From Eubacteriales bacterium (lineage in GTDB: Bacteria > Bacillota > Clostridia > Peptostreptococcales > Anaerovoracaceae), in the NCBI GenBank assembly GCA_029009055.1, contig JAQXJR010000043.1, positions 1 to 64,000 on the forward strand: 64,000 nucleotides of DNA. The letters run 5' to 3'. Position numbers and translations under genes: made by a program. The notes beneath the pieces are model-generated. The model was given only the letters and a program-made list of their open reading frames with translations. It did not search any database and was not told the origin of the DNA. Shown here in pieces: positions 35,733 through 44,932 of the stretch (position 1 is the stretch's first letter; every line of letters starts with the position of its first letter).

Positions 35733-36344
35733 ATGAATGAGATATTAATATACCGAGGAAAGTTCGGACATGGCATAGCCGGGGAGCCGCTCGTAAGGAA
35801 GGCGGCAGAATCATGGGCGGCTGATAACGGCTCTGGGAGCGAGCTGGTTGAAAAAATCGTGAAGACTCCGATAGTCAGGATAAACGGCAGGCCGGAGTTT
35901 CAGGATCTGCCATTCGATTTCTCCATCTCTCATAGCATAGATGTCTGGGCGATACTTTTTTCTGAAGAGCGGTGCGGGCTGGATCTTCAGTTTTTCAGAG
36001 AGCAGGGAGGAAGGCTTTCTCAGATCGCTGACAGATTTTTCCCCGAACAGCAAAGAAAATTCGCGAAGTCCAGCCGGGCTGATTTCTTCAGGGTCTGGAC
36101 TTTAAGAGAAGCCATGGGGAAATACACGGGCAAGGGTGTTTTAGATGACCTGCCTGATTTGATTCCTGAGAAAGATATGGAGGCAGAACTTGAGGGAGAA
36201 TGGGTCGAGCTGAGAGAAATCGACCTGAGTTTGATCCGTGAGAGTGACCCAGAGCTTTACGAGTGTATGAGAAAAACCGGCGCGTCCATGACAGCCTGCT
36301 TGAAGAAGGGCACGGGACCGATAAAAGTCAGGACATTGAAGTGA
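35733..36344 (+). CDS. 4'-phosphopantetheinyl transferase superfamily protein (Sfp type)
   Basis: Would transfer phosphopantetheine from CoA to a carrier protein serine. The 203-aa pseudo-dimer keeps the three PPTase motifs in reduced form: 'FDFSISHSIDVWAILFSEE' near residue 67, 'CGLDLQFFRE' with the Mg-binding Asp, and 'FFRVWTLREAMGKYTGKG'. The third motif has Arg where most have Lys (WTLREA). The carrier is unknown; DltC in this window needs the same modification, but AcpS could also supply it. ATG start with a weak ribosome site. Confidence 0.85.
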   Translation: MNEILIYRGKFGHGIAGEPLVRKAAESWAADNGSGSELVEKIVKTPIVRINGRPEFQDLPFDFSISHSIDVWAILFSEERCGLDLQFFREQGGRLSQIADRFFPEQQRKFAKSSRADFFRVWTLREAMGKYTGKGVLDDLPDLIPEKDMEAELEGEWVELREIDLSLIRESDPELYECMRKTGASMTACLKKGTGPIKVRTLK

Positions 36345-36428
36345 TAATTCCAGGATGGAAGAGAGCGGTAGAAGTTGACCGGAGGTAAATGGGTCGAGTG
36401 GGCTTTGCTGTGTGATAAGGGGTGTGAA

Positions 36429-36953
36429 ATGGGGTTTAGGACCGGTAAGAAAGAGGAAAATATAAGGAAGGACATATATGAGGCTGCGGACGCTAAGCTT
36501 TCCAGGAAGAGCATGACGGTCTACGAGCTCAGGGCTTTTCTTAAGGATAAGGGGTATGAGAAGGCCGAGATCGACGCGCTCGTGGACAGATATACCGAGC
36601 TTGGCTACCTGGACGATAAGAGGTACTGCGGCGAATATTTCGATTACGCCTTTAAGAAGAATAGGAGCGTGCGAAGGACGTTTTCAGACCTGGAGGAGAA
36701 GGGCGTGGCGCCTGACACGATAAGGGAAGCTTTCGATGAGTATGAAGATATCAATGATAAGGCCGTGGACGAGAGGGCTATGGCTGAGCGAGAAGCTGTA
36801 AGGGTGCTCAGGGCCGGAGGTGTGTTCCCGGACATGGCTGTACCGGAGAAGATGAAGGGCAGAGTAGGAAGGAAGCTCTACAGTTTCGGTTACAGGGAGT
36901 CTCTGGTATACGACATCATAGATGACCTCGACAGGATAAACAGGGAGAATTAG
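36429..36953 (+). CDS. recX: Regulatory protein RecX
   Basis: Modulator of RecA filaments. Three-helix RecX repeats are recognised ('[40 protein letters not shown]', then '[21 protein letters not shown]'). The track start TTG 36375 would put GGAGG inside the gene; ATG 36429 follows AAGGGGTG and gives 174 aa, so it is preferred. One copy of CTTTGCT lies just upstream at 36403. No recA is in the window. Confidence 0.85.
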   Translation: MGFRTGKKEENIRKDIYEAADAKLSRKSMTVYELRAFLKDKGYEKAEIDALVDRYTELGYLDDKRYCGEYFDYAFKKNRSVRRTFSDLEEKGVAPDTIREAFDEYEDINDKAVDERAMAEREAVRVLRAGGVFPDMAVPEKMKGRVGRKLYSFGYRESLVYDIIDDLDRINREN

Positions 36954-36963
36954 GGAGTCTGAG

Positions 36964-37260
36964 ATGGCGGAGCATGAAGAGAAAGCCGGGCTCTCCTATG
37001 CTTATATATTGGAGTGCGCGGATGGGACATTATACACAGGGTGGACGAATGACCTGGAGAAAAGGGTCAGGACCCATAATTCCGGCAGGGGGGCTAAGTA
37101 CACCAGGCCTAGGCGGCCTGTGAGGCTGGTCTATTTCGAGGCGTTTGAAACTAAGGAAGAGGCTATGAAGCGGGAAGCCGCTATAAAGAAGCTGAAGAGG
37201 GCAGCTAAGGAGAAGTTGGTTGAGTCGGAGAACTGCAGTCTGCCTGCATGGGCTGAATAG
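36964..37260 (+). CDS. GIY-YIG domain protein (UPF0213/YazA type)
   Basis: Single GIY-YIG nuclease-like domain of 98 aa: '[42 protein letters not shown]' with the catalytic Tyr and Arg, and '[19 protein letters not shown]' with the metal-binding Glu. These small proteins are linked to DNA repair or structure-specific cutting, but the substrate is not known. Starts 10 bases after recX. Confidence 0.92.
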   Translation: MAEHEEKAGLSYAYILECADGTLYTGWTNDLEKRVRTHNSGRGAKYTRPRRPVRLVYFEAFETKEEAMKREAAIKKLKRAAKEKLVESENCSLPAWAE

Positions 37261-37266
37261 TGATCA

Positions 37267-37295
37267 TTGACTTCTTTACATGGAAACCACATAAT
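37267..37295 (+). promoter_or_regulatory. Promoter of the interrupted surface protein gene
   Basis: TTGACT, 17 bases, CATAAT. Confidence 0.65.
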
Positions 37296-37338
37296 TTATT
37301 TATATCTAAACTACCTGGGTATGCGGGAGGATGAGCTC

Positions 37339-39231
37339 ATGAGCAAAGAAAAGGAAATCGGCCTTACTAAGTTGATCACTATATTATTCCTCACTATAGT
37401 AATGGCGGCAGCGTTCATGCCGATGACTTCGTTTGGAGCTGTATCTGATGAAGCGTCTGATACGAAAACGGTGAAGGAATACCCTGATTCGTGCAGTAAC
37501 ACGGAAGTGAGCCTGATAAAAACGTCTTATCTGGAATCGATAGACGGCGGGTATATGCGCGTGTTCAATAAAGATAGCAAGGTGCATGTTGAATACTACG
37601 ACAGCGATTTTAAAGTCACAGGTAAGAAGAGTATAAAACTGGAGCTTCCGATATGGGGAGGCTTCTTCAAGGGGGAAGATGCCTATTATCTCGTCGAGGG
37701 GCAGAATAATAAGAAAGGCGTCGACGGCACCGAAGTCGTTCGGATAATAAAGTACGACACTTCATGGAAGAGAATCGGAGCCGGCAGCGTTTACGCGAAA
37801 GAGGGTTGGGAATATGAGATCCGATACCCGTTCGACTACTCCAATGTTAATTTTACAGAGACCGGAGGGAATCTATATTTGATCACGGGACGGGAAGGAT
37901 ACGTCGATCCTCAGTTTGGTATGGGTCACCAGGGCATGATGCTAATCCGTATGAATGAAAGTACTTTGAATACGGAAATAGTTTACGGGGATTTCTGGCA
38001 TTCATTCTCACAGCACATAACTCATAATGGAAGCGATGTGTATTTATATGAGGAGAGTGAAGGAAACAGAGCTACTCAGCTCTCGCTCTTCGATGGGAAC
38101 AGCACAGGGACAGATTATTTCGACGCGTAGAAAAAAAGCTTCCCTGTCCTGGAATATGGCGGAGATAGAGATTCTGCGTGGGCTATCCCATGTTACGCTA
38201 CTGCCGATGATGTGTCTGTTTCAGGCGAGAATGTTATCGGAGTCGGGACGTCGATCGATCAGTCCAACTATGATAATTACGATTGGGATAAGGATCCATA
38301 TAATATCTATCTGACAGTAACGCCAATCTCTGATATGGAGCAGGAAGCAACGAAAGTGATTTGGCTCACTAACTATAAAAAGGGAGCGAAATCATTCGCC
38401 GGAGTGAATCTGACGAAAGTGAGCGATGATCGTTTCCTCGTATTATGGGAAGAATATAAAAATGATTACACGCCTTCAGACTCCGGTGATCCGTTCTCAG
38501 GGCATAGCATCCACTATGTTTTCATAGATGGCGCGGGTAACGCGGTCTCTAAGGTGTTCGCGAGAAAAGCGGCGATATCAGACTGTCACCCGATAATCTC
38601 CGGGAATAAAGCCATATACTATGCGTCCACCGGTTTTTATGATTCGGGATATGATAGTACCGTTTTTTATTCTATAGATACAGAAACGGGTGATTTCTCA
38701 AAGAAGGTCTATAACAGAAAGTCTATAGAGACAGTATCAGTCTCTAAGGTCGGAAAGAAAACATATACCGGGACTGAAATCAAGCCGTCTGTTAAACTGA
38801 AAGCCGGTGGAAAAGTGTTGAACTCCGGAACAGATTACTCCATAACATACTCTAATAATGTTAACGTCGGAAAGGCTAAGATCACGATAAAAGGTAAAGG
38901 AATCTATGAAGGCAGCTTTAAGGTCACATTCTATATCGTCCCTAAGGGCACGAAGCTGAAAAAGGTCTCTGCCGCGAAGAAAGCCCTTAAAGTCGGCTGG
39001 AAGAAGCAGACTGAGCAGACGACCGGGTATCAGATTCAGTACGCCTTGAATAAGAAGTTTTCTAAGGGGAAGAAAACAGTAACTCTGAAGAAAAATACTT
39101 ACTCATCAAAGAAGATCACAAAACTGAAGGCGAAGAGTAAATACTATTTGAGGATCCGGACGTATAAGAAGGTGAGCGGAAAGTATTACTATTCATCCTG
39201 GAGCCCTGTAAAGTCCGCTAAGACAAGGTAA
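37339..39231 (+). pseudogene. Secreted surface protein gene with one in-frame amber stop
   Basis: The two track ORFs (37267-38130 and 38212-39231) are in the same frame and are separated only by TAG at 38128-38130; the codons between them stay open, giving a 630-aa protein if read through. ATG 37339 follows GGGAGGATGAGCTC. The N-terminus is a signal peptide ('LITILFLTIVMAAAFMPMTSFGA'), then a long region that resembles no family I recognise, an Ig-like repeat ('KTYTGTEIKPSVKL...YSITYSNNVNVGKAKITIKG') and a C-terminal fibronectin-III-like domain ending in basic residues. As it stands, only the first 263 residues would be secreted and the Ig and Fn3 parts lost. A recent nonsense mutation, sequencing error or readthrough all remain possible. 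Confidence 0.75.
38128..38130 (+). other. In-frame amber codon
   Basis: GAC GCG TAG AAA AAA AGC: a single TAG breaks an otherwise open frame. It is followed by a run of seven A, but both sides share one frame, so a slippage event is not needed to explain it. Confidence 0.85.
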
Positions 39232-39249
39232 ATCATAAGTAAAGCATAA

Positions 39250-39298
39250 GATATCCCGCGGGTGCGCAGATTGAATCCTCACATTCGCGGGTATTTTT
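39250..39298 (+). terminator. Terminator after the surface protein gene
   Basis: CCCGCG and CGCGGG stem with a 25-base loop, then TATTTTT. Confidence 0.6.
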
Positions 39299-39306
39299 GT
39301 GTTATA
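39297..39306 (+). promoter_or_regulatory. -10 promoter box of the MetA-aspartokinase gene
   Basis: TGTTATAAT, an extended -10; the -35 is weak. The gap of 117 bases holds no SAM riboswitch or T-box that I can see. Confidence 0.5.
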
Positions 39307-39348
39307 ATAAAAATACTTTGCGCGTATACAAGGGGGGTATAGTATTTT

Positions 39349-41628
39349 ATGCCAATAAAGGTACCTAATAATTTACCTGCGGTAGATAAACTTAAGGAAG
39401 AGAACGTCTTCGTCATGACGGATTCCCGGGCTATGACCCAGGATATCAGGCCGCTTCAGATCCTGATCCTGAATCTCATGCCTACGAAGATAGAGACAGA
39501 GACACAGCTCACCAGGCTGCTGGGAAATACACCGCTCCAGATAGAGCTCTCTCTGCTCCAGACCACTATGCATGAGGCTAAGAACGTGTCTCAGGAGCAC
39601 ATGATATCTTTCTATAAGACATTCGATGAGGTCAGGAACAACTATTACGACGGCATGATCATAACGGGAGCGCCTGTCGAGACCATGGAGTTCGAAGATG
39701 TCGAGTACTGGTACGAGCTCTGCGAGATCATGGACTGGTCTAAGAAGCATGTCCACAGCGTCTTCCACGTCTGCTGGGGCGCCCAGGCGGGTCTTTACTA
39801 CCATTATGGAATAAAGAAGCATAATCTGGAGAAGAAGCTCTCGGGTGTCTATGAACACCACCTTGACTATGATAAGGGTATGCTGTTCAGAGGCTTCGAT
39901 GACGTATTCTATGCGCCTCACTCCAGAAATTCCACAGTGTACAGAGAGGACATAGATAACTGCAGAGACCTGAAGGTCATAGCCAGCTCAGACGAAGCGG
40001 GAGTCTTCGCCGTTAAGTCCAACGATGACAGGATGATATTCATCATGGGACATGTGGAATACGACGGTGACACTTTGCAAAGGGAATACGAGCGCGATAA
40101 GAAGGCGGGGCTCGATCCTCAGGTCCCTGACCATTACTTCCCAGATGACGATGACACTAAGAAGCCGATAGTCCGCTGGAGATCCTGCGCTAACCTGCTC
40201 TACACAAACTGGCTCAACTACGTCGTTTATCAGTCAACTCCTTACGACATTAAGAGAGTGTCGGAAGAGGATCTGAAACTCCCACAGCGCTTCGATGGAG
40301 AAGGGGATATTAAGGTCTGTAAATTCGGAGGCACATCCCTGGCTGACGCCGCTTGCTTTAAGAACGTGGCGGACATAGTGACGTCAGACGCTCACAGGAA
40401 TTACGTGGTAGTCTCCGCGCCTGGCTATATCAGCGAGTTTAAGAGGAAGATAACAGACGTACTCATTAAGGCGGCGGACAGCTACGAGCAGGGAGACAGG
40501 AAGGCTGCTGAGAGGTACATCAGCAGGGCGACCGATCGGTTCGTAGAGATAGCGTACGGCATAGACAGCGGCCTTAACATGGATAGGATCTGGATGGAGA
40601 TATCCAGGGAGTATTTCGGCGGCGCCGGAAGAGATTACCTGCTGAGCAGGGGAGAGTACTGCAGCGCCAGGCTCCTGGCTGAACTCATCGGTTACGACTT
40701 CATAGACGCGGCGGATATCATCAGGTTCAATAAAGATGGCAGCCTTAACGCCGATAAGACAGCGGAGCTCGTAAGAGAGGTGCTGGACAGCCACGAGCAG
40801 GCTGTAGTGCCGGGCTTCTACGGAGCTGATGAAGACGGAGCTGTTATGACATTCTCCAGAGGCGGCTCTGATATAACAGGATCTATCATCGCCAGCGCTA
40901 TAGGAGCGTCCATGTACGAGAACTGGACAGACGTGAACGGTCTGCTCCTGGCAGATCCTTCTGTCGTGAAGAAGCCGCTTACTGTTCCGGTAATCACTTA
41001 TAAAGAGCTGAGAGAGATGGCTGTGAAGGGCACGGAGGTGCTCCATCAGGACGCCGTGCTCCCGGTCGAGAAAATGGGTATCCCTATCAATATCAGGTGC
41101 TCCTCTTCTCCTGACCAGAGCGGAACACTTATCGTAAAGAGCGGTAAGTACTACGAGAGCATCCTGGATATCACGGGCATATCGGGCATGAGCGACTGCG
41201 CCGAAGTGATAATAAACCAGGAGAGGCTGAACGACATACCGGGATTCAGGCAGAATCTTAAAGACGTTTTGGAAGAGCACGATGTTAAAGTCCTGTCGGA
41301 ATTGGTCGGCATAGATTCCATAAACCTGGTCATCTACAGGAAGGATATAGACACGTGCAGGAGCGCGCTGGAGGACCTGATTAAGGACGCTACCGGAGCG
41401 GACGCCGTATCTATAGACACGGATCTGGCTGTCATTTCTGTCGTAGGTCAGAAGCTCTCGGAGTCGCCTGACATAGCCGTTAAGGCCCTGGAAGCCCTCG
41501 CTGAATCCGGCATCCAGGTGAAGCTCATAGACCAGAGCGCCGGTAAGATCAGCATGTCTATCGGCGTGAATAAGGCCAGCTACATATCCGGCGTTAACGC
41601 CATATATGATACATTTACGAGAAAGTAA
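39349..41628 (+). CDS. MetA homoserine O-acyltransferase fused to aspartate kinase
   Basis: One 759-aa chain. Residues 1 to about 310 are a complete MetA: Cys 'HVCWGAQAG' near 143, 'SGVYEHH', 'APHSRN', and the His-Glu pair in 'MGHVEYDGDTL'. Residue 111 is Glu ('GAPVETMEF'), the residue tied to acetyl-CoA rather than succinyl-CoA use in characterised MetA enzymes. A short linker leads into a complete aspartate kinase from about 323: 'KVCKFGGTSLADAA', 'LLSRGEYCSARLLAE', 'VPGFYGADEDG', 'TFSRGGSDITGSIIA', then two ACT domains ('VGIDSINLVIY', 'ISVVGQKL'). The fusion joins the first step of the aspartate pathway to the methionine branch step. asd and hom are not nearby. Confidence 0.93.
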   Translation: MPIKVPNNLPAVDKLKEENVFVMTDSRAMTQDIRPLQILILNLMPTKIETETQLTRLLGNTPLQIELSLLQTTMHEAKNVSQEHMISFYKTFDEVRNNYYDGMIITGAPVETMEFEDVEYWYELCEIMDWSKKHVHSVFHVCWGAQAGLYYHYGIKKHNLEKKLSGVYEHHLDYDKGMLFRGFDDVFYAPHSRNSTVYREDIDNCRDLKVIASSDEAGVFAVKSNDDRMIFIMGHVEYDGDTLQREYERDKKAGLDPQVPDHYFPDDDDTKKPIVRWRSCANLLYTNWLNYVVYQSTPYDIKRVSEEDLKLPQRFDGEGDIKVCKFGGTSLADAACFKNVADIVTSDAHRNYVVVSAPGYISEFKRKITDVLIKAADSYEQGDRKAAERYISRATDRFVEIAYGIDSGLNMDRIWMEISREYFGGAGRDYLLSRGEYCSARLLAELIGYDFIDAADIIRFNKDGSLNADKTAELVREVLDSHEQAVVPGFYGADEDGAVMTFSRGGSDITGSIIASAIGASMYENWTDVNGLLLADPSVVKKPLTVPVITYKELREMAVKGTEVLHQDAVLPVEKMGIPINIRCSSSPDQSGTLIVKSGKYYESILDITGISGMSDCAEVIINQERLNDIPGFRQNLKDVLEEHDVKVLSELVGIDSINLVIYRKDIDTCRSALEDLIKDATGADAVSIDTDLAVISVVGQKLSESPDIAVKALEALAESGIQVKLIDQSAGKISMSIGVNKASYISGVNAIYDTFTRK

Positions 41629-41634
41629 AATAAA

Positions 41635-41687
41635 AACGGACGCGGGTCCGGGGCCATGATAGACCATCGAAACCGCATCCGTTTTTT
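41635..41687. terminator. Bidirectional terminator between MetA-AK and proA
   Basis: AACGGACGCGG and CCGCATCCGTT with A run left and T run right. An AGCAAAG copy lies at 41709 beside the proA stop. Confidence 0.8.
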
Positions 41688-41717
41688 GATTGTTGTTTTT
41701 ATTGCTGTAGCAAAGCT

Positions 41718-42962
41718 TTATGCGCGAACCTGCCCCTGGCCTGTAATGACGAATTTATAAGTCACGAGCTGGTCTACACCCATAGGACCTCTGGCGTGGA
41801 GCTTTTGGGTGGAAATACCGATCTCAGAGCCAAGCCCGAGCTGACCACCGTCCGTGAATCTGGTGGAAGCGTTCCAATAGACAGCGGCGGAGTCCACATT
41901 ATCCAGGAAATACTTTGCCGCTTCTTCATCTTCAGTAACTATGCAGTCGCTGTGATGGGTTGAATACCTTTCTATGTGGTCGACAGCCTCCTCGACGGAA
42001 TCTACGATCTTAACGCCCATGATCAGGTCTATGTATTCGCGGCCCCAGTCATCTGCTGTGGCTTCATTCATTTCAGGGATGATTTTCCTGGCTTCGTCGT
42101 CCCCCCTAAGTTCCACGTTTTTATCGTAAAGCCTCTTAGCGATGACCGGAAGAGCCTTATCGGCTATGTCCTTATGGACGAGCAGCTTCTCGGCCGCGTT
42201 GCAGACGGAAGGCCTCTGGGTCTTAGCGTTTTCAACTATGTCAGCCGCCATCTCTATGTCGGCAGCCTTATCGACATAAATATGCACGTTTCCGGCGCCG
42301 GTCTGGATAACAGGAACGCTGGCATTCCGGACGACCCGATTTATGAGCTCGGCGCCGCCTCTAGGAATGAGGACATCCAGGTATTCTGTCAGGTTCATCA
42401 TCTTATTCGCCGTTTCGTGGGACGTATCAGTTATGAGCTGGATGGAATCTTCCGGAAGTCCGGCTTCAGCGAGCGCGCGGCGCATAACTCCTGTCGTCGC
42501 GATATTAGAGTTTATGGCTTCGTGGCCGCCCCTAAGAATAACGGTGTTTCCGGCTCTTACGCATAATGAGGCGCAGTCGCTAGCTACATTAGGCCGAGAC
42601 TCGAATATAATGCCTATGACGCCGAGAGGGACGTTTACCCTCTTAACGTGGAGGCCGTTCGGTCTGTCGTATTCCTGTATGACGCGGCCGACAGGGTCCG
42701 GCCAGGCGGCGACATCTTCGACGGCCTTTGCCATGCCTTCTATCCTGTCAGGCGTGAGCTTCAGCCTGTCCTGCATGGATATGGACATACCGTTTTCCTT
42801 TGCTAGAGCCATATCTATATCGTTAGCCTGTAAAATTTTCTCTTGGTCAGCCCTGAGAGCCGTGGCTATATTAAGAAGCCCCTCTGTCTTCTTCTCCGGA
42901 CTTATGATCCTGAGTTTTCTCTCGGCCATTACAGCTCTCATGCCTATTTCATTAAGATCCAT
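41718..42962 (-). CDS. proA: Gamma-glutamyl phosphate reductase
   Basis: Second step of proline synthesis, reducing glutamyl-5-phosphate to the semialdehyde. ALDH-fold protein of 414 aa with 'GVIGIIFESRPNVASD', 'LRGGHEAINSN', 'PRGGAELINRVV' and catalytic Cys in 'KTQRPSVCNAAEKLLVH'. ATG 42962 is chosen over GTG 42971 because AAGGGGTG lies 6 bases before it. Downstream of proB by 45 bases, on the same transcript. Confidence 0.96.
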   Translation of the reverse strand: MDLNEIGMRAVMAERKLRIISPEKKTEGLLNIATALRADQEKILQANDIDMALAKENGMSISMQDRLKLTPDRIEGMAKAVEDVAAWPDPVGRVIQEYDRPNGLHVKRVNVPLGVIGIIFESRPNVASDCASLCVRAGNTVILRGGHEAINSNIATTGVMRRALAEAGLPEDSIQLITDTSHETANKMMNLTEYLDVLIPRGGAELINRVVRNASVPVIQTGAGNVHIYVDKAADIEMAADIVENAKTQRPSVCNAAEKLLVHKDIADKALPVIAKRLYDKNVELRGDDEARKIIPEMNEATADDWGREYIDLIMGVKIVDSVEEAVDHIERYSTHHSDCIVTEDEEAAKYFLDNVDSAAVYWNASTRFTDGGQLGLGSEIGISTQKLHARGPMGVDQLVTYKFVITGQGQVRA

Positions 42963-43007
42963 GATTTTCACCCCTTCTGAAATTCCGGATTTTTATGATA
43001 GTTTGAT

Positions 43008-43877
43008 TTAACGTGCCGGACTTTCAACCGCCCCGGCGCCGAATATGGTGCCTACGGCCTCTCCATCGAAAAGCCTGTAGAGGTTATTCGGGTCGTTACC
43101 GTTTATTATAGCGCACGGAATGCCCGCGCCTGAAGCTATTTTCGCCGCTATGATCTTCGTTATCATGCCCCCGGTACCGTTGCTGGTGCCCGCGCCGCCG
43201 GCTATGGCTTCTATTTCAGGCGTTATGGCATCGACTTCGTGAATGATCCTCGCGTCCTCGGCTTCCCTCGGGTCTCTGTCGTATAAGCCCTCTACGTCAG
43301 ATATTATGACCAGGAAATCCGCTCCTACCAGCTTCGCCACATCTGCCGACAATGTATCGTTATCGCCTATGGAGTGGCCTTCCAGCTCTTTAGTCGCCAC
43401 GGTATCGTTCTCGTTCACGATAGGGATGACACCCAGCTCCAGAAGATTGTTGAACGTGTTTATTACATTCCGCCTCGTATCTTCGTTATCTATGACGTCT
43501 GCCGTCAGCAGGACCTGAGCCACGTTCCTGTTATATTCGCTGAAAAATTTCTCGTATGTGAACATGAGCTCGCTCTGACCTATGGCTGCCAGTGCCTGCT
43601 TATGCCCGGTGTCATCCGGCCTTTCTGACATGCCGAGCCTGCCGAGTCCCACGGCTATGGCTCCCGAAGAGACGACTATGACTTCCTTACCCGAGTTTTC
43701 CAGGTCGCAGCAAATCTTAGCCAGGTTGGTTATCCTCCGGAAATGCAGCCTCCCGTTCGGGTAGGTGATGGTGCTGGTCCCGACCTTTATCACGACCCTG
43801 TGGGCGTCCCGGAGGCCTGCCCGTATGCCGGCCGCTTCTCCTTCTATGTTTTCTTTCACTTTTATATCATCTTCCAT
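43008..43877 (-). CDS. proB: Glutamate 5-kinase (short form without PUA domain)
   Basis: First step of proline synthesis. The amino-acid kinase domain has 'VVIKVGTSTITYPNGRL', 'VVSSGAIAVGLGRLG', 'PIVNENDTVATKEL', 'GDNDTLSADVAKL' and 'GTSNGTGGMITKI'. At 289 aa it ends where the kinase domain ends, so the C-terminal PUA domain of E. coli ProB is missing; short forms occur in other bacteria. An acidic N-terminal extension of about 25 residues precedes the kinase core. Confidence 0.95.
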   Translation of the reverse strand: MEDDIKVKENIEGEAAGIRAGLRDAHRVVIKVGTSTITYPNGRLHFRRITNLAKICCDLENSGKEVIVVSSGAIAVGLGRLGMSERPDDTGHKQALAAIGQSELMFTYEKFFSEYNRNVAQVLLTADVIDNEDTRRNVINTFNNLLELGVIPIVNENDTVATKELEGHSIGDNDTLSADVAKLVGADFLVIISDVEGLYDRDPREAEDARIIHEVDAITPEIEAIAGGAGTSNGTGGMITKIIAAKIASGAGIPCAIINGNDPNNLYRLFDGEAVGTIFGAGAVESPAR

Positions 43878-43919
43878 AATCTCTTAAACCCCATTGGTTT
43901 TAGTACGTTAATTAAATAA

Positions 43920-43948
43920 AGTGTACTAGCTTTAACACTATGTGTCAA
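43920..43948 (-). promoter_or_regulatory. proBA promoter
   Basis: On the minus strand: consensus TTGACA, 17 bases, TACACT. Confidence 0.7.
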
Positions 43949-43968
43949 ATGACAATTATGTTCTGCCA

Positions 43969-43997
43969 TTGTTGACGGGGCGCTTTTTCGGTATAAT
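43969..43997 (+). promoter_or_regulatory. nadE promoter
   Basis: TTGTTG, 17 bases, TATAAT, divergent from the proBA promoter. Confidence 0.65.
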
Positions 43998-44051
43998 GAC
44001 TAATAGAATTAATAGTGATTTATGGCTTTATTTGCTGAAAGGGGGAAGCAG

Positions 44052-44819
44052 ATGGAAGATTATATGAAGGATTTCGACGCGGATCTGGTGAGAGACGAGA
44101 TAGTCCTGTGGATCCGTGATTATTTCGACAGGTTCAATAAAGGGGGAAACGCTGTAATAGCGGTGAGCGGCGGTAAGGACAGTTCTGTGACAGCGGCTCT
44201 GCTCGTGGAAGCGCTCGGTAAGGACAGGGTGTTCGGCGTCCTGCTCCCTAACGGCGTCCAGCCTGATATCTCTTCTTCTTACGAGTTGGTGAACGCTCTC
44301 GGAATCGACTACGCAGAGATAAATATAAAGGGCGCTGTGGATTCTATCCAGGGCTCCATGGAGCAGGCTGGTATCCCGGTCGAGGACAGGACGAAGATAA
44401 ATCTTCCGGCTAGGATCAGGATGTCGACTGTGTACGCTGTTTCCCAGTCTAAGAACGGCATGGTCCCTAATACCTGCAACTTATCAGAGGATTGGGTCGG
44501 CTATTCCACGCGTTACGGCGACAGCGCCGGTGATTTCGCTCCTATAGGCCGCCTGGTCGTCCAGGAGGTCAGAGCGCTCGGACGCAGCCTGGGCCTTCCT
44601 ACGGACCTCGTGGAGAAGGTGCCTTCAGACGGGCTTTCCGGCCTGACTGACGAGGATAAGCTTGGATTCACATACGAGTGCCTGGACCGCTACATAAGGA
44701 CCGGAGTCTGCGATGATCCTGAAGCAAAGTCGAAGATAGACCATCTCCACGCTGTGAATAAATTTAAAATGGAGCTCATGCCTGCTTTCGAGTATGACGG
44801 GAACATAGCCATTCTCTAA
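44052..44819 (+). CDS. nadE: NH3-dependent NAD synthetase
   Basis: Amidates nicotinate adenine dinucleotide to NAD using ATP and ammonia. PP-loop 'AVSGGKDSSVTAAL' near residue 36, and 'NTCNLSEDWVGYSTRYGDSAGDFAPIG' in the substrate site. No N-terminal glutaminase domain, so ammonia is the donor. ATG 44052 with AAGGGGGAAG upstream is preferred to 44022, giving 255 aa, a normal length. Confidence 0.94.
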   Translation: MEDYMKDFDADLVRDEIVLWIRDYFDRFNKGGNAVIAVSGGKDSSVTAALLVEALGKDRVFGVLLPNGVQPDISSSYELVNALGIDYAEINIKGAVDSIQGSMEQAGIPVEDRTKINLPARIRMSTVYAVSQSKNGMVPNTCNLSEDWVGYSTRYGDSAGDFAPIGRLVVQEVRALGRSLGLPTDLVEKVPSDGLSGLTDEDKLGFTYECLDRYIRTGVCDDPEAKSKIDHLHAVNKFKMELMPAFEYDGNIAIL

Positions 44820-44855
44820 CCGGCGCAGAGTCCATACAGTGAATCTAAAGCATAA

Positions 44856-44916
44856 TAAAACGGCTCTGCCGCCTAGCTTCCCCACGGGAGCCGGGACGGC
44901 TAAAGCCGTTTTTTCT
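44856..44916. terminator. Bidirectional terminator between nadE and deoD
   Basis: AAACGGCT and AGCCGTTT close a 38-base internal region that can form a GGGAAGC/GCTCCC-like inner stem; A run left, T run right. CTTTGCT follows the T run. Confidence 0.7.
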
Positions 44917-44932
44917 TTGCTATATATTAAAA

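Noticed and set aside
38128-38140. Programmed frameshift at the A7 run in the surface protein gene
   Set aside because: The upstream and downstream frames are identical, so a shift would break the downstream frame.
39232-39348. SAM riboswitch before the MetA-AK gene
   Set aside because: The gap is short and is used by a terminator, a -10 box and a ribosome site.
40384-41667. 427-aa minus-strand ORF
   Set aside because: A shadow of the aspartate kinase part; its composition (H, R, Y rich) is that of an antisense frame.
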